Assembly (NCBI GenBank): GCA_027075275.1
Contig: JALTBO010000130.1
Span: 1-48,644, forward strand
DNA length: 48,644 nucleotides
Origin: Desulfurobacteriaceae bacterium
Lineage (GTDB): Bacteria; Aquificota; Aquificia; Desulfurobacteriales; Desulfurobacteriaceae
Direction of reading: 5' to 3'
How positions within the stretch are numbered: position 1 is the stretch's first letter; every line of letters begins with the position of its first letter. Position numbers and translations under genes: made by a program. The notes under the pieces are model-generated. The model saw only the letters and a program-made list of their open reading frames with translations, made no database searches and was not told the origin of the DNA. This document shows positions 9,201 through 16,314 of this stretch, one piece after another.

Positions 9201-9539
9201 CAGTGAGTCTTCCATGTCCTGGCCCACTTTGAAGCGGGCGATGATGAGGGACATTCCCGGCTTAGTGACGGAGTAGACGTAGTCTATTCCCTTTATCTCC
9301 CAGATGAGCTTTTCAAACCGGGTTGTTACCTTCCTCTCTACCTCTTTGGCGGGAGCTCCCGGGTAGGGAATAAATATGTCAACCATTGGAACAACAATCT
9401 GGGGATCTTCCTCTTTTGGGGTGAAAATGGCAGCCGCCACACCTATGAGTAGTGAGGCTATGAGGAGCAGTGGAGTTATTTTAGACGTTATGAATCTTTT
9501 GGCTATGTTTCCAGCTATTCCAAGGTTGATGTTCTTCAT
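6288..9539 (-). CDS. RND-family efflux transporter permease
   Basis: A 1083-aa inner-membrane proton-driven pump with the AcrB/CzcA fold. There is one N-terminal transmembrane helix (about 20-40), a large periplasmic porter domain, helices 2-6 (about 350-520), helix 7 near 555, a second periplasmic domain, and helices 8-12 at the C-terminus. The proton-relay pair is intact in helix 4 (Asp427-Asp428 in LLVDDAIVVVEN), the pattern of drug/solvent (HAE) pumps more than of metal pumps. The partner adaptor lies 2 bp upstream in the same operon. No TolC-like outer-membrane channel is present in the window, so one must come from elsewhere. Substrate unknown. Confidence 0.93.
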   Translation of the reverse strand: MKNINLGIAGNIAKRFITSKITPLLLIASLLIGVAAAIFTPKEEDPQIVVPMVDIFIPYPGAPAKEVERKVTTRFEKLIWEIKGIDYVYSVTKPGMSLIIARFKVGQDMEDSLVKLYNKLMSNMDKLPPGALQPLVKPKDINDVPIVTLTVWSEDKTPYELRKIAKELCLQLKQVDNVSKTWIIGGDTRRFKVIVDRDKLKNYHLSLLQIAQAIKSANAKINAGTITENNTEFPVEAGEFIKTIDDLKNIVVGVYRGKPIYLKNVAEITDAPIDPEHYVYIGFGPHSEEKGVSKEFIEKHGNQFPAVTIAIAKKKGTNAVTVAHQILEKLKEIEPHMLPKDVHVTVTRNYGKTAEDKFDELMFHLGVAIFAVVVFIGLTLGVREALVVSLAIPTTLALTLFVDLLTGYTLNRVTLFALIFTLGLLVDDAIVVVENIHRHLKLKEMPPLQAAIYAVAEVGNPTILATFTVIAALLPMAFVRGLMGPYMRPIPVNSSIAMFFSLLVAFIISPWAAYYLLRKEAEKEEKKVVLEETRTYKIYNKLIRPLLDSTFKRWAFLGTILLLMVGSVALFFTKTVVVKLLPFDNKSEFQVVVDMPEGTSLEETARVVKAITNYIQTIPEVTDYEAYIGTASPFDFNGLVRHYYLRKGGNVADIRINLIDKHKRKRQSHDIAKEERPKIEAVARAVNPKANVKIVEVPPGPPVLATLVAEIYGKDDKVRRRIAKEVEEIFKKTPGVVDVDTLVDADHYKYEVVVNRKKARESGVTEAQIAQTVRIALHGATVSVAHTLYDSDPVSIFVRLPRTQRDDINKILDLTVMNSQGKLIPLRELVKIKKALADKTIYHKNLHPVSYVIGNVAGKYEAPIYPILAINDYLKKHPLPDGYKLKYSFIPPSIPQTDFKPVMKWDGEWQITYETFRDMGAAFIVALILIYLLIVGQFQSFVIPMIIMAPIPLTMIGIIPGHWVMSKIIGKTAYFTATSMIGFIALAGIVVRNSIILVDFILMRKREGAPLKDSIIEAGAVRLRPIVLTAAAAMVGSAVILLDPIFQGLAISILFGVFASTTLTLGVIPVLYYMLEKRNWEKE

Positions 9540-9541
9540 CT

Positions 9542-10711
9542 TTACCCCTCTACTCTTGCTCCATCTACAAGCTCATCAACTTTTGTAACTGCAACTTTCT
9601 CTCCCGGATGGAGTCCGGAAAGGACTATAACCATGTTGCCCACCTCTTCCCCGGTCTTTACAATCCTCAGATGGGCAGTGCCGTCCTTAACAACGAAAAC
9701 GTACTCAACTGCTCCCACCCTGTAGATGGCAGATTTAGGAACTGCAACGGCTTCTGCCTTAAGTGACGGTATCTCAACAACTGCATAGGTTCCAGGAATT
9801 GCGTTCAGTCCTTTTACCAGAACCTTAATTCCGAACTTATGGGTTACAGGGTCGGAGCTCCTATCAACCTCAACAACTTCTCCTGTATACTCCTTTTCCT
9901 GAACTTTTACCTTTACTCTCGTTCCCACATTTATTTTTCCTGCATAGGCGTCATCAATGAATGCTCTTACCTTAAGAGGAAACGATCCTAACTTTAAAAT
10001 GGGAGTTTGTGGAGAAACTAAATTTCCCTTATCCACTAACTTTTGAAGGACAACTCCGTCTACAGGGGATTTAAGTTCTGTGTAGGAAAGGTAAGCTTCT
10101 GCCTTTTTGAGGGATGCCTCTACTTGCTGTTTCTTGGCCAGAAGGACTTTTTTCTTCTCTAAAATTTGGGCTTCTTTAGCTTTTACAGCCTCAAGACTGG
10201 CTTTTGCCCCTTTGTACTGGGCTTCAACTTCGTCAAACTTCTGCTTTGACACAGCATCGGCTTTAAGTAAATTTTTAAACCTTGTGTAGGTTTTCTCTGC
10301 AAGCTGGTAGTTAGCTTCTGCTGCCTGTTTCCTTGCTTCAACTTCCTGTAGAGCTTTATCAAGCTCTTTTAAAGCTGCTGTTATCTCTTTGAGTCCTGCT
10401 TTTGCTCTTTCAACGTCGGGTTTTATGTCTGAACTGTCAATTAAACCTAAAACTTCCCCTTTTCTAACCCTGTCTCCAGCGTCTACGTTGACCTTAATCA
10501 GGTACCCTACAACCTTAGGAGACAGGAAGATTTCTTTGTCGGGGATTACAGTTCCAGAGAACGTGTCGCTTCTGGTAAAAGAGATAACCTGGGCAGGTTC
10601 TACTTTAACACCTGTAACGCTTTTTACTTTTATAGGTTCAGCCTTCTCGGTAGTTCCGCAGGAAGCTGTGATAAGCATGAGCGTTAGAGCTAATGCAGCC
10701 CTTTTTACCAT
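9542..10711 (-). CDS. RND efflux periplasmic adaptor (membrane fusion) lipoprotein
   Basis: A 389-aa HlyD/AcrA-type adaptor that bridges the RND permease to an outer-membrane channel. The N-terminus is a lipoprotein signal with lipobox ITASC, so Cys18 should be acylated. The order is a first lipoyl half-motif (VDAGDRVRKGEVLGLID), a long alpha-hairpin (about 95-205), the second lipoyl half (SPVDGVVLQKLVDKGN), and a beta-barrel with a membrane-proximal domain. It is the first gene of the pump operon, with a recognisable promoter upstream. Confidence 0.92.
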   Translation of the reverse strand: MVKRAALALTLMLITASCGTTEKAEPIKVKSVTGVKVEPAQVISFTRSDTFSGTVIPDKEIFLSPKVVGYLIKVNVDAGDRVRKGEVLGLIDSSDIKPDVERAKAGLKEITAALKELDKALQEVEARKQAAEANYQLAEKTYTRFKNLLKADAVSKQKFDEVEAQYKGAKASLEAVKAKEAQILEKKKVLLAKKQQVEASLKKAEAYLSYTELKSPVDGVVLQKLVDKGNLVSPQTPILKLGSFPLKVRAFIDDAYAGKINVGTRVKVKVQEKEYTGEVVEVDRSSDPVTHKFGIKVLVKGLNAIPGTYAVVEIPSLKAEAVAVPKSAIYRVGAVEYVFVVKDGTAHLRIVKTGEEVGNMVIVLSGLHPGEKVAVTKVDELVDGARVEG

Positions 10712-10743
10712 AGTAAACCTCTCTTCAGAGTTTGACTTTCATT

Positions 10744-10771
10744 ATCTTATTAGAATTTAGTATGATGTCAA
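10744..10771 (-). promoter_or_regulatory. Sigma70-type promoter of the RND pump operon
   Basis: On the minus strand a perfect -35 TTGACA (10766-10771) is followed after 16 bp by TAAGAT (10744-10749). It lies about 35 bp before the adaptor start codon, in the 68-bp gap after the amidotransferase gene. Confidence 0.65.
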
Positions 10772-10779
10772 CCTGAATA

Positions 10780-11451
10780 TTATAGCTTCAGGAAGTACTC
10801 AACAAAGACATCACCGTATATTTTCAGCTTTTTCCAGTTTTCAGGCTTTGACCTTATCTCGTCGGGAGAGATGTTCTCTAAGGAGAGCTCCTCTCTGTAA
10901 GCGTCAATCCACTTCTCTATTCCTTCAGGGGTAACTTCCATGTGGAACTGAAGACCTACTGCCTGATTGCCCACTCTGAAGGCCTGATTTCTGTACATTG
11001 CAGATGAAGCCATCCTGACGGCGCCTTCGGGAAGCTCAAAGGTATCGCCGTGCCAGTGGAATACGTTTATTTCATCTCTGTAGAGTATTTCTAAGTGGTC
11101 CTGCGGGTATACAGGTTTCCACCCTATCTCTTTTCCCCACTCTCCTCTGTAAACTTTCCCTCCTAAGGCATCTGCTATAAGCTGAGCTCCCAGGCAAATA
11201 CCTAAAACCTTCTTTCCTTCAGAGAGGGCTTTTCTTATAAGTTCCTTTTCCTCTTTAAGGAAGGGGTACTTCTCCTCCTCATAAGCCCCCATAGGGCCAC
11301 CGAGGATAACCAGAATATCAAAACTTTCAGTTTCTGGAATCTCTCCCTCGTATGCTTTTAGCTCCTCTACCTCTATTCCTCTTCGTGTAAAGGCTTCTTT
11401 AAAGGTTCCAAGGTCTTCTATCTCTATGTTTTTGAGTGCTGTTAGTTTCAC
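10780..11451 (-). CDS. Class I glutamine amidotransferase-like protein (GMP synthase-like GATase domain)
   Basis: A 223-aa stand-alone class I amidotransferase. The triad is intact: Cys86 in the nucleophile elbow GICLGAQ, His170 and Glu172 in LQFHMEVTPE. The oxyanion region ILGGPMGAYEE fits the GuaA-like subgroup (COG0518). Such proteins release ammonia from glutamine or hydrolyse gamma-glutamyl compounds; the physiological substrate is not evident here. Its start overlaps the tldD stop by 4 nt, and it is the last gene of the long minus-strand run. No clear terminator follows. Confidence 0.85.
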   Translation of the reverse strand: MKLTALKNIEIEDLGTFKEAFTRRGIEVEELKAYEGEIPETESFDILVILGGPMGAYEEEKYPFLKEEKELIRKALSEGKKVLGICLGAQLIADALGGKVYRGEWGKEIGWKPVYPQDHLEILYRDEINVFHWHGDTFELPEGAVRMASSAMYRNQAFRVGNQAVGLQFHMEVTPEGIEKWIDAYREELSLENISPDEIRSKPENWKKLKIYGDVFVEYFLKL

Positions 11452-12836
11452 TTTGTTCCTCCCACAGTTATTCTGGGAATTCTTATGGTCGGCAGGCCGT
11501 CTGATACTGGAACACCCTGGCCGTCTTTTCCACAGGTTCCTATAGAAAAGCCTATGTCATTTCCAACAGCGTCTATCTCCTGTAGAACTTTTGGACCGTT
11601 CCCTATGAGTGAAACACCCCTTATGGGTTCTGTAACTTCTCCGTTTTCAATCAGGTAGCCTTCTGAAACCTCAAATATAAAATCTCCGTTTACAGTGTTT
11701 ACCTGACCTCCCCCCATCTTTACCACTAAGATTCCCTCTTTTGTGTCTGCAATTATCTCTTTGGGATCTGTTTCTCCGGGAGCTATGTAGGTATTTGTCA
11801 TTCTGGGAATGGGAACGTGTTTGTAGGACTGCCTCCTCCCGTTACCAGTTGGGAGTCCGTTACCGTTTTTCATCGCCTCGGTTAGGTCGTACATGTAGCT
11901 TTTCAGAATTCCTCTTTCTATAAGAACGTTTTTTCCTGTAGGGGTTCCTTCGTCGTCGTAACCGGAGCTCCCGTACATTCCCTTCATGTAGCCGTCGTCA
12001 ATAACCGTAATAAGTTCTGATGCAACTTTTTCTCCGATTTTTCCAGAGTAGACGGAGAGTCCCTGATTTGCAAGGTCTGCCTCAAGGCCGTGTCCGACAG
12101 CTTCATGAATCATGGTTCCGCCTGCTTCAGAGCTTATTACCACTGTGAACGTTCCTGCAGGCGCCGGTCTGGCCTTCAGCATCTTCAAGGCTCTTTCTGC
12201 TGCTTTAGAGGCTACATCCTCAGGGGATATTTTCTTAAAGAGTGAGTAGTCTCCTAAGTGGCCTATCGGCTCGTAACCGGTCTGGAGTTCTACTCCGTCT
12301 GAAGCTACAACAAGGGTGTAGAAAACTACTCTCGGCCTTAAGTCTTCAACGATTTTTCCGTCTGTATTGACAATACAGACCTCCTGTAGCTGGTCTCTTA
12401 AAACTACTGTTACCTGTTTTATTCTGTCTCCGTAGCTTCTTGCTTTATCGTTTGCCCTTTTGAGGAGCTCCACTTTCTCCTCAATAGAAACGCTCAAGTC
12501 GTACCCTTCCACTATGTTCTCGTAGCGGAGTTCCCTTTCTGTGAAATCTAAAGTAACCTCTCTTTCCAGTTCTGCGGCCGCCGAGAGTTTTTCAATTACC
12601 TCTCTGATAGAAGCTTCGGTAAGTCTGTTTGTGAACCCATAGAAGGTTTTGAAGTTTTTCACAAACCTGATGCCGACCCCTACTTCTATACCGCAGTTGA
12701 GGTTTTCTACTCTGTTGTCCTCACACTTTCCGCTGAAGGTGATGCGCCTTTCAAAGAAAAGGTCTCCGAAGTCCGCACCTCTCTTTTTCAGCTCCCTTGC
12801 TCCAAAAACTCCTAACTCTTTGAAGTCCTGAACCAT
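11448..12836 (-). CDS. tldD: Metalloprotease TldD
   Basis: A 462-aa subunit of the TldD/TldE zinc protease, which trims unfolded peptides and matures some modified peptides. The metal site is visible as HEAVGH (His244, Glu245, His249), an HExxxH motif. The family's C-terminal half follows, including GNGRRQSYKHVPIPRMTNT and the GGGQV segment. The non-metal partner TldE/PmbA is encoded 18 kb away at 30056-31384. It lies directly after nadE with no gap and overlaps the amidotransferase gene by 4 nt. Confidence 0.94.
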   Translation of the reverse strand: MVQDFKELGVFGARELKKRGADFGDLFFERRITFSGKCEDNRVENLNCGIEVGVGIRFVKNFKTFYGFTNRLTEASIREVIEKLSAAAELEREVTLDFTERELRYENIVEGYDLSVSIEEKVELLKRANDKARSYGDRIKQVTVVLRDQLQEVCIVNTDGKIVEDLRPRVVFYTLVVASDGVELQTGYEPIGHLGDYSLFKKISPEDVASKAAERALKMLKARPAPAGTFTVVISSEAGGTMIHEAVGHGLEADLANQGLSVYSGKIGEKVASELITVIDDGYMKGMYGSSGYDDEGTPTGKNVLIERGILKSYMYDLTEAMKNGNGLPTGNGRRQSYKHVPIPRMTNTYIAPGETDPKEIIADTKEGILVVKMGGGQVNTVNGDFIFEVSEGYLIENGEVTEPIRGVSLIGNGPKVLQEIDAVGNDIGFSIGTCGKDGQGVPVSDGLPTIRIPRITVGGTK

Positions 12837-13676
12837 CTACAGCCCCCAATCTCTCAGGTAGAGGAAATCTTTGTCAACTGTGCGCTGGGCAATTTTACAC
12901 ACAATCGGCATTTTTCTCTTATACTGGGAGTTCCTGACCAATTTTAGAACTCTGTCAACTGTCTTTTCATCAAATCCGGCCTTTATCAGATCTTCCCTTT
13001 TCAGCCTGAGGTCAACGTATCCTAAAAGTATCTGGTCAAGTGTCCTGTAGGAAAGGCCTATTTCCCCTTCGTCTGTCTGGCCTGGCCAGAGGTCGGCTGA
13101 AGGTTTTTTCTTTACTATCCTCTCGGGGACACCTACGAACTCGGCCATTTCCCATACCTGGGTTTTGTAGAGGTCGCCTATAGGGTTTATGTCGTGGGCG
13201 CTGTCTCCCCAGCGGGTTGAGTAGCCTATAAGGAGTTCACTCTTGTTGCTTGTTCCTATAACCAGAGCCTTCTTCCAGTGGGCGAAGTCGTAGAGGATGC
13301 TCATCCTTTCCCTTGCCATTTTGTTTCCCCGCCTTACGTTGTCGGCATCGGGGAACTGTTTGAAGTAAGCGTCTATCTGTGGAGTTATGTCTATTTCGTG
13401 GAACTCTATCTCCAGTTTTTGGGCCACCAGCCTTGCATCTTCAACGGAGCTCTTAGAGGAGGTTTTGTAGGGCATTGATAAACCTATAACGTTCTCTCTG
13501 CCAAGGGCTTTAACCGATAAAAAGGCTGTAAGGGCAGAGTCTACACCGCCGGAGATTCCGACGACAACTTTCTGAAAACCGGCTTTCTGAACCTCCTCCT
13601 TTATGAAGTAGGTCAGAACTTCCTCTATGAACTGTTTGTCTCTTATGTGGAGCTCCCTCTCAAGCCTACTCCTCAT
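12837..13676 (-). CDS. nadE: NAD synthetase, ATP-pyrophosphatase subunit
   Basis: A 279-aa enzyme that amidates nicotinic acid adenine dinucleotide to NAD, the last step of NAD synthesis. The PP-loop is SGGVDSA (about 43-49). Downstream blocks GTSNKSELLIGY, GDSAHDINPIGDLYKTQVW and PSADLWPGQTDEGE are typical of NadE. The chain has no glutaminase domain. The gene immediately upstream, separated through a 160-residue-scale nitrilase fold of its own, encodes a carbon-nitrogen hydrolase that could supply ammonia, so the usual single-chain glutamine-dependent enzyme seems split into two proteins here. Confidence 0.93.
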   Translation of the reverse strand: MRSRLERELHIRDKQFIEEVLTYFIKEEVQKAGFQKVVVGISGGVDSALTAFLSVKALGRENVIGLSMPYKTSSKSSVEDARLVAQKLEIEFHEIDITPQIDAYFKQFPDADNVRRGNKMARERMSILYDFAHWKKALVIGTSNKSELLIGYSTRWGDSAHDINPIGDLYKTQVWEMAEFVGVPERIVKKKPSADLWPGQTDEGEIGLSYRTLDQILLGYVDLRLKREDLIKAGFDEKTVDRVLKLVRNSQYKRKMPIVCKIAQRTVDKDFLYLRDWGL

Positions 13677-14505
13677 CTAAAGCTCTCCTGAGGTTTTTAA
13701 TAACCATTTCCGGCCTTTCGTCCCTTAGAAGTGGGAGATTTGCCCTTGCAGACCTTATAAGTTCCTCTTTTATCTCTGCTATCAAAAGTTCTTCCTCAAA
13801 GGGTGAGGCTTCAGCCACCAGTTCGCCGTAAGGGTTTGCAACGAAGGATTTTCCAGAGAAGACAAATCCGTCTTCACAGCCTACTCTGTTTGCGTATATG
13901 AAATAGCTTCCTGTCATCCTTGCGTAGAACTCTCCCATGTTCATCCAGACTTCCGCATTTCCAAACATACTCTTTTCCCTGTATCCCCTGCCGGGGCTTG
14001 AGGAGAGGGCAAACAGGTATTTCGCTCCCTGAATGAATGCGAGGTAAACCGTTGACATGTGCCACAGGTCTTCGCATATAAGGATGGAGCTCCTTCCCAG
14101 TGCTGAATCAAAAGCTTCTACTCTATTTCCGTGTCCGAAAAATCTTCCTTCGTCAAACATTCCGTATGTAGGGAGGTAGACCTTTCTGTGGACGTGTTTG
14201 ATCTTTCCGTTGCTGATGTAGAGGGCGCTGTTGTAGAAGATGTGTTCCGGGCTCTCCTCAACGAGGCCTACTATCAGGTCTATCTCTCTACTCATTTCAA
14301 GGAGGGGAGAGAGCTTCGGGCTGTTCAGCTGAACGGCCACTTCAAAGGTTATGTCCCATACGTTGTAGCCTGTAAGGTTCAGTTCTGGGAATACGCAGAC
14401 CTTTGCTCCCTTCTTTCTGGCCTCTTCAGAGAACTCTACAGTTTTCTGCAGGTTCTTCTCAAAATCTCCAAGTACCGATTTGAACTGAGCAACGGCTACT
14501 TTCAT
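13666..14505 (-). CDS. Carbon-nitrogen hydrolase, probable glutaminase partner of NadE
   Basis: A 279-aa nitrilase-superfamily amidase. The catalytic triad is Glu41 (FPELNLTGY), Lys108 (HRKVYLPTYGMFDEGRFF) and Cys144 (ILICEDLWH). The last two blocks match the glutaminase domain of glutamine-dependent NAD synthetases. I chose the ATG at 14505 over a GTG at 14514: it gives MKVAVAQ, the usual opening, and lies 2 bp after the preceding stop with AGGTGG upstream. The stop overlaps nadE by 11 nt, consistent with a two-subunit synthetase that channels ammonia. Another nitrilase substrate cannot be excluded. Confidence 0.85.
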   Translation of the reverse strand: MKVAVAQFKSVLGDFEKNLQKTVEFSEEARKKGAKVCVFPELNLTGYNVWDITFEVAVQLNSPKLSPLLEMSREIDLIVGLVEESPEHIFYNSALYISNGKIKHVHRKVYLPTYGMFDEGRFFGHGNRVEAFDSALGRSSILICEDLWHMSTVYLAFIQGAKYLFALSSSPGRGYREKSMFGNAEVWMNMGEFYARMTGSYFIYANRVGCEDGFVFSGKSFVANPYGELVAEASPFEEELLIAEIKEELIRSARANLPLLRDERPEMVIKNLRRALDEE

Positions 14506-14507
14506 TC

Positions 14508-15713
14508 CTACCACCTGAAGGTGAGTTTGAGGGAGCTCTGTGTGTCGGCTCCTTCTCCGATACCTCTAAAGAGTTTAAACCTTATGATACCATCAGCTAA
14601 TCGTGCCCAGAATGCCGTCAGTTCAACACCGGGGGCTACCAGCAGGTCGTCGGGCTTCCACCACCTGAAGGCATCTCCTACAATCACCATAGGTTTTATG
14701 TAGACAGATTTATCTACTACCGGTTCTCTAAAGCTGAAGCTTCCAAATATGTATCTTTTGCCCGTTATCCTTTCTGAACTGTAGCCGGGTATGGGGGCTG
14801 TTAGCTGGTAACCCCCTCCCGAGTAGCCAAGTTTTGTTCCAAAACCGGCAGCGTATATTCTGGTTCTCTGTTTTCCGAACTTTACAGAGTTTGTGTAACT
14901 GATAGAGAGGTTCCCGGTTGTCAGGTCTGAAACTTCTGGAATTGACTGTGAAACCGAGACTGTAAATCTGCTTCCTACCTGATAGTAGACCATATCTGTT
15001 GAAAAATCTCTTGTGTAGGAAAGTTCTCCATAGTATATCTGCTTGTCCTTCAGTAGTGATGAGTAATCTGTAAAAACAGGCCTTACTCCAAAGCTTACCT
15101 GGTTTATCTTCTTTCTGTCTAAGTAGAGGTGGGTTCCTAAAAGGAGCTCCCTCCTTTTAACCCTGTATTCTCCCTTCTTCCTGCCGTTTACTATGTAATC
15201 TTCCCTGTCTGACGAGTAGCTTGCTCCACCGTACAGGTTTATCCTGTTTTCTATTATGCGGTAGAGGTTAAAGTAGGTGTAGTAGCTGTAGCTCTCGTTT
15301 TCGGTTTTATACCACTTTACGTAGCCTACGTAGAGCCTGTGTCCCATTCCTAAAAGGTTGTAGTCTCTCACTTCTAATCCGGCGCGGTAACTGCCGTCGC
15401 TCTTAAGGCGAAACTTTGGAAGGGGAACGATTGGAAACTTCTCCTTTACCTTCAGAACAATGACGACGCCCTCTTTCTTCTTGATTACTTCAGGCTCTAT
15501 CCTGTAGAAAAGGTGGGTGTTCAGAAGGTTTCTTACAGACTCTTTCAGCTTTTCTTCTGAGAACTCATCTCCCGGTTTAAAAAGGAGCTCCCTCAGAACA
15601 AACTTCTCCTTCGTCCACTTTAGCCCTTCAACTTTTATCTCTTTTACGGGAGCTCCGAAGACAGTGCTTCCCGTAAACAGGAAGATTAGAAAAGCTTTAA
15701 GAAGCGTTCTCAT
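14508..15713 (-). CDS. Short Omp85-family outer-membrane protein with one POTRA domain
   Basis: A 401-aa exported protein. The signal peptide (about 1-20, ending VFGA) is followed by a single POTRA-like domain (about 22-95, VKEIKVEGLKWTKEKFVLRE and a VVIVLKVKEK strand). The rest is strand-rich with alternating aromatics and ends LTFRW, as expected of a beta-barrel with a terminal aromatic. It is about half the size of BamA, with one POTRA instead of five, so it resembles small Omp85 or surface-antigen-type proteins. Its job, perhaps outer-membrane insertion or lipid/protein export, is unassigned. It overlaps DUF2905 by 4 nt. Confidence 0.75.
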   Translation of the reverse strand: MRTLLKAFLIFLFTGSTVFGAPVKEIKVEGLKWTKEKFVLRELLFKPGDEFSEEKLKESVRNLLNTHLFYRIEPEVIKKKEGVVIVLKVKEKFPIVPLPKFRLKSDGSYRAGLEVRDYNLLGMGHRLYVGYVKWYKTENESYSYYTYFNLYRIIENRINLYGGASYSSDREDYIVNGRKKGEYRVKRRELLLGTHLYLDRKKINQVSFGVRPVFTDYSSLLKDKQIYYGELSYTRDFSTDMVYYQVGSRFTVSVSQSIPEVSDLTTGNLSISYTNSVKFGKQRTRIYAAGFGTKLGYSGGGYQLTAPIPGYSSERITGKRYIFGSFSFREPVVDKSVYIKPMVIVGDAFRWWKPDDLLVAPGVELTAFWARLADGIIRFKLFRGIGEGADTQSSLKLTFRW

Positions 15714-15949
15714 TGCTTTCTCACAAAGAGAAGTATTAGAAACGAAAGGCCTGTAAGTAGCAGACTTATCAGTATGCTGGTTCCTAAGGGGAAGTAGAAG
15801 ACGAAGTTGTCCCGTTTTACGTAGATGTCTCCCGGAAGCCTTCCTATGGGGAGGGAGCTCCCCGCCTTTGAGAGAAGTATTATAAGAAGGCCAAAAACTA
15901 TCAGAACTACTCCGAAATAGATAAGCATCTTACCTACTTCATCAAGCAT
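15710..15949 (-). CDS. DUF2905 family small membrane protein
   Basis: A 79-aa integral membrane protein with two helices (about 8-27 and 50-75) separated by the family's signature loop LPIGRLPGDIYVKRDNF. Function unknown in all members. I chose the ATG at 15949 because AGGAGG lies 5-6 bases upstream and the start shares one base with the dgkA stop (TGATG). A longer start at 15994 would add 15 residues inside dgkA without a ribosome site. Confidence 0.88.
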   Translation of the reverse strand: MLDEVGKMLIYFGVVLIVFGLLIILLSKAGSSLPIGRLPGDIYVKRDNFVFYFPLGTSILISLLLTGLSFLILLFVRKQ

Positions 15950-16314
15950 CACAACCTCCTGAAAATCTGAGGGAGGAGGAATAGAATATCGCACAGCAGG
16001 GCAAACACTCCAACTGTTAAAACTGCTGCCGATGATGAGTCCTTTGCAAGCTTTGCCGTTGGCTTAAACTCAGATGTTGCTGTATCTACGGCTCTTTCAA
16101 GTGCTGTGTTCATAAGTTCAAAGGCAAGAACAAGCCAGTTAACAAGGGCAACAACTACTTTTAAGCAGCCTTCAAGTAGAATCAGGGAGAGAAGCGTTCC
16201 AGTGAGGCTCAGAGTCAGGTTTATCCGGAAGTGAGTATCTTCCCTAAAGGCTCCTACATAGCCTTCAGCTGCGAACATCAACCCTTTCAGAATTCCCTTT
16301 ACTATCTTTATCAT
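15949..16314 (-). CDS. dgkA: Diacylglycerol / undecaprenol kinase DgkA
   Basis: A 121-aa three-helix inner-membrane lipid kinase that phosphorylates diacylglycerol or undecaprenol. The diagnostic active-site block is ELMNTALERAVD (Glu66, Asn69, Glu73, Asp77), and AKDSSSAAVL marks the third helix. The amphipathic N-terminus with FREDTHFRINL fits the family. The start lies 50 nt inside the upstream HD-protein gene, an unusually long overlap. In many bacteria ybeY sits between these two genes; it is not present here. Confidence 0.93.
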   Translation of the reverse strand: MIKIVKGILKGLMFAAEGYVGAFREDTHFRINLTLSLTGTLLSLILLEGCLKVVVALVNWLVLAFELMNTALERAVDTATSEFKPTAKLAKDSSSAAVLTVGVFALLCDILFLLPQIFRRL

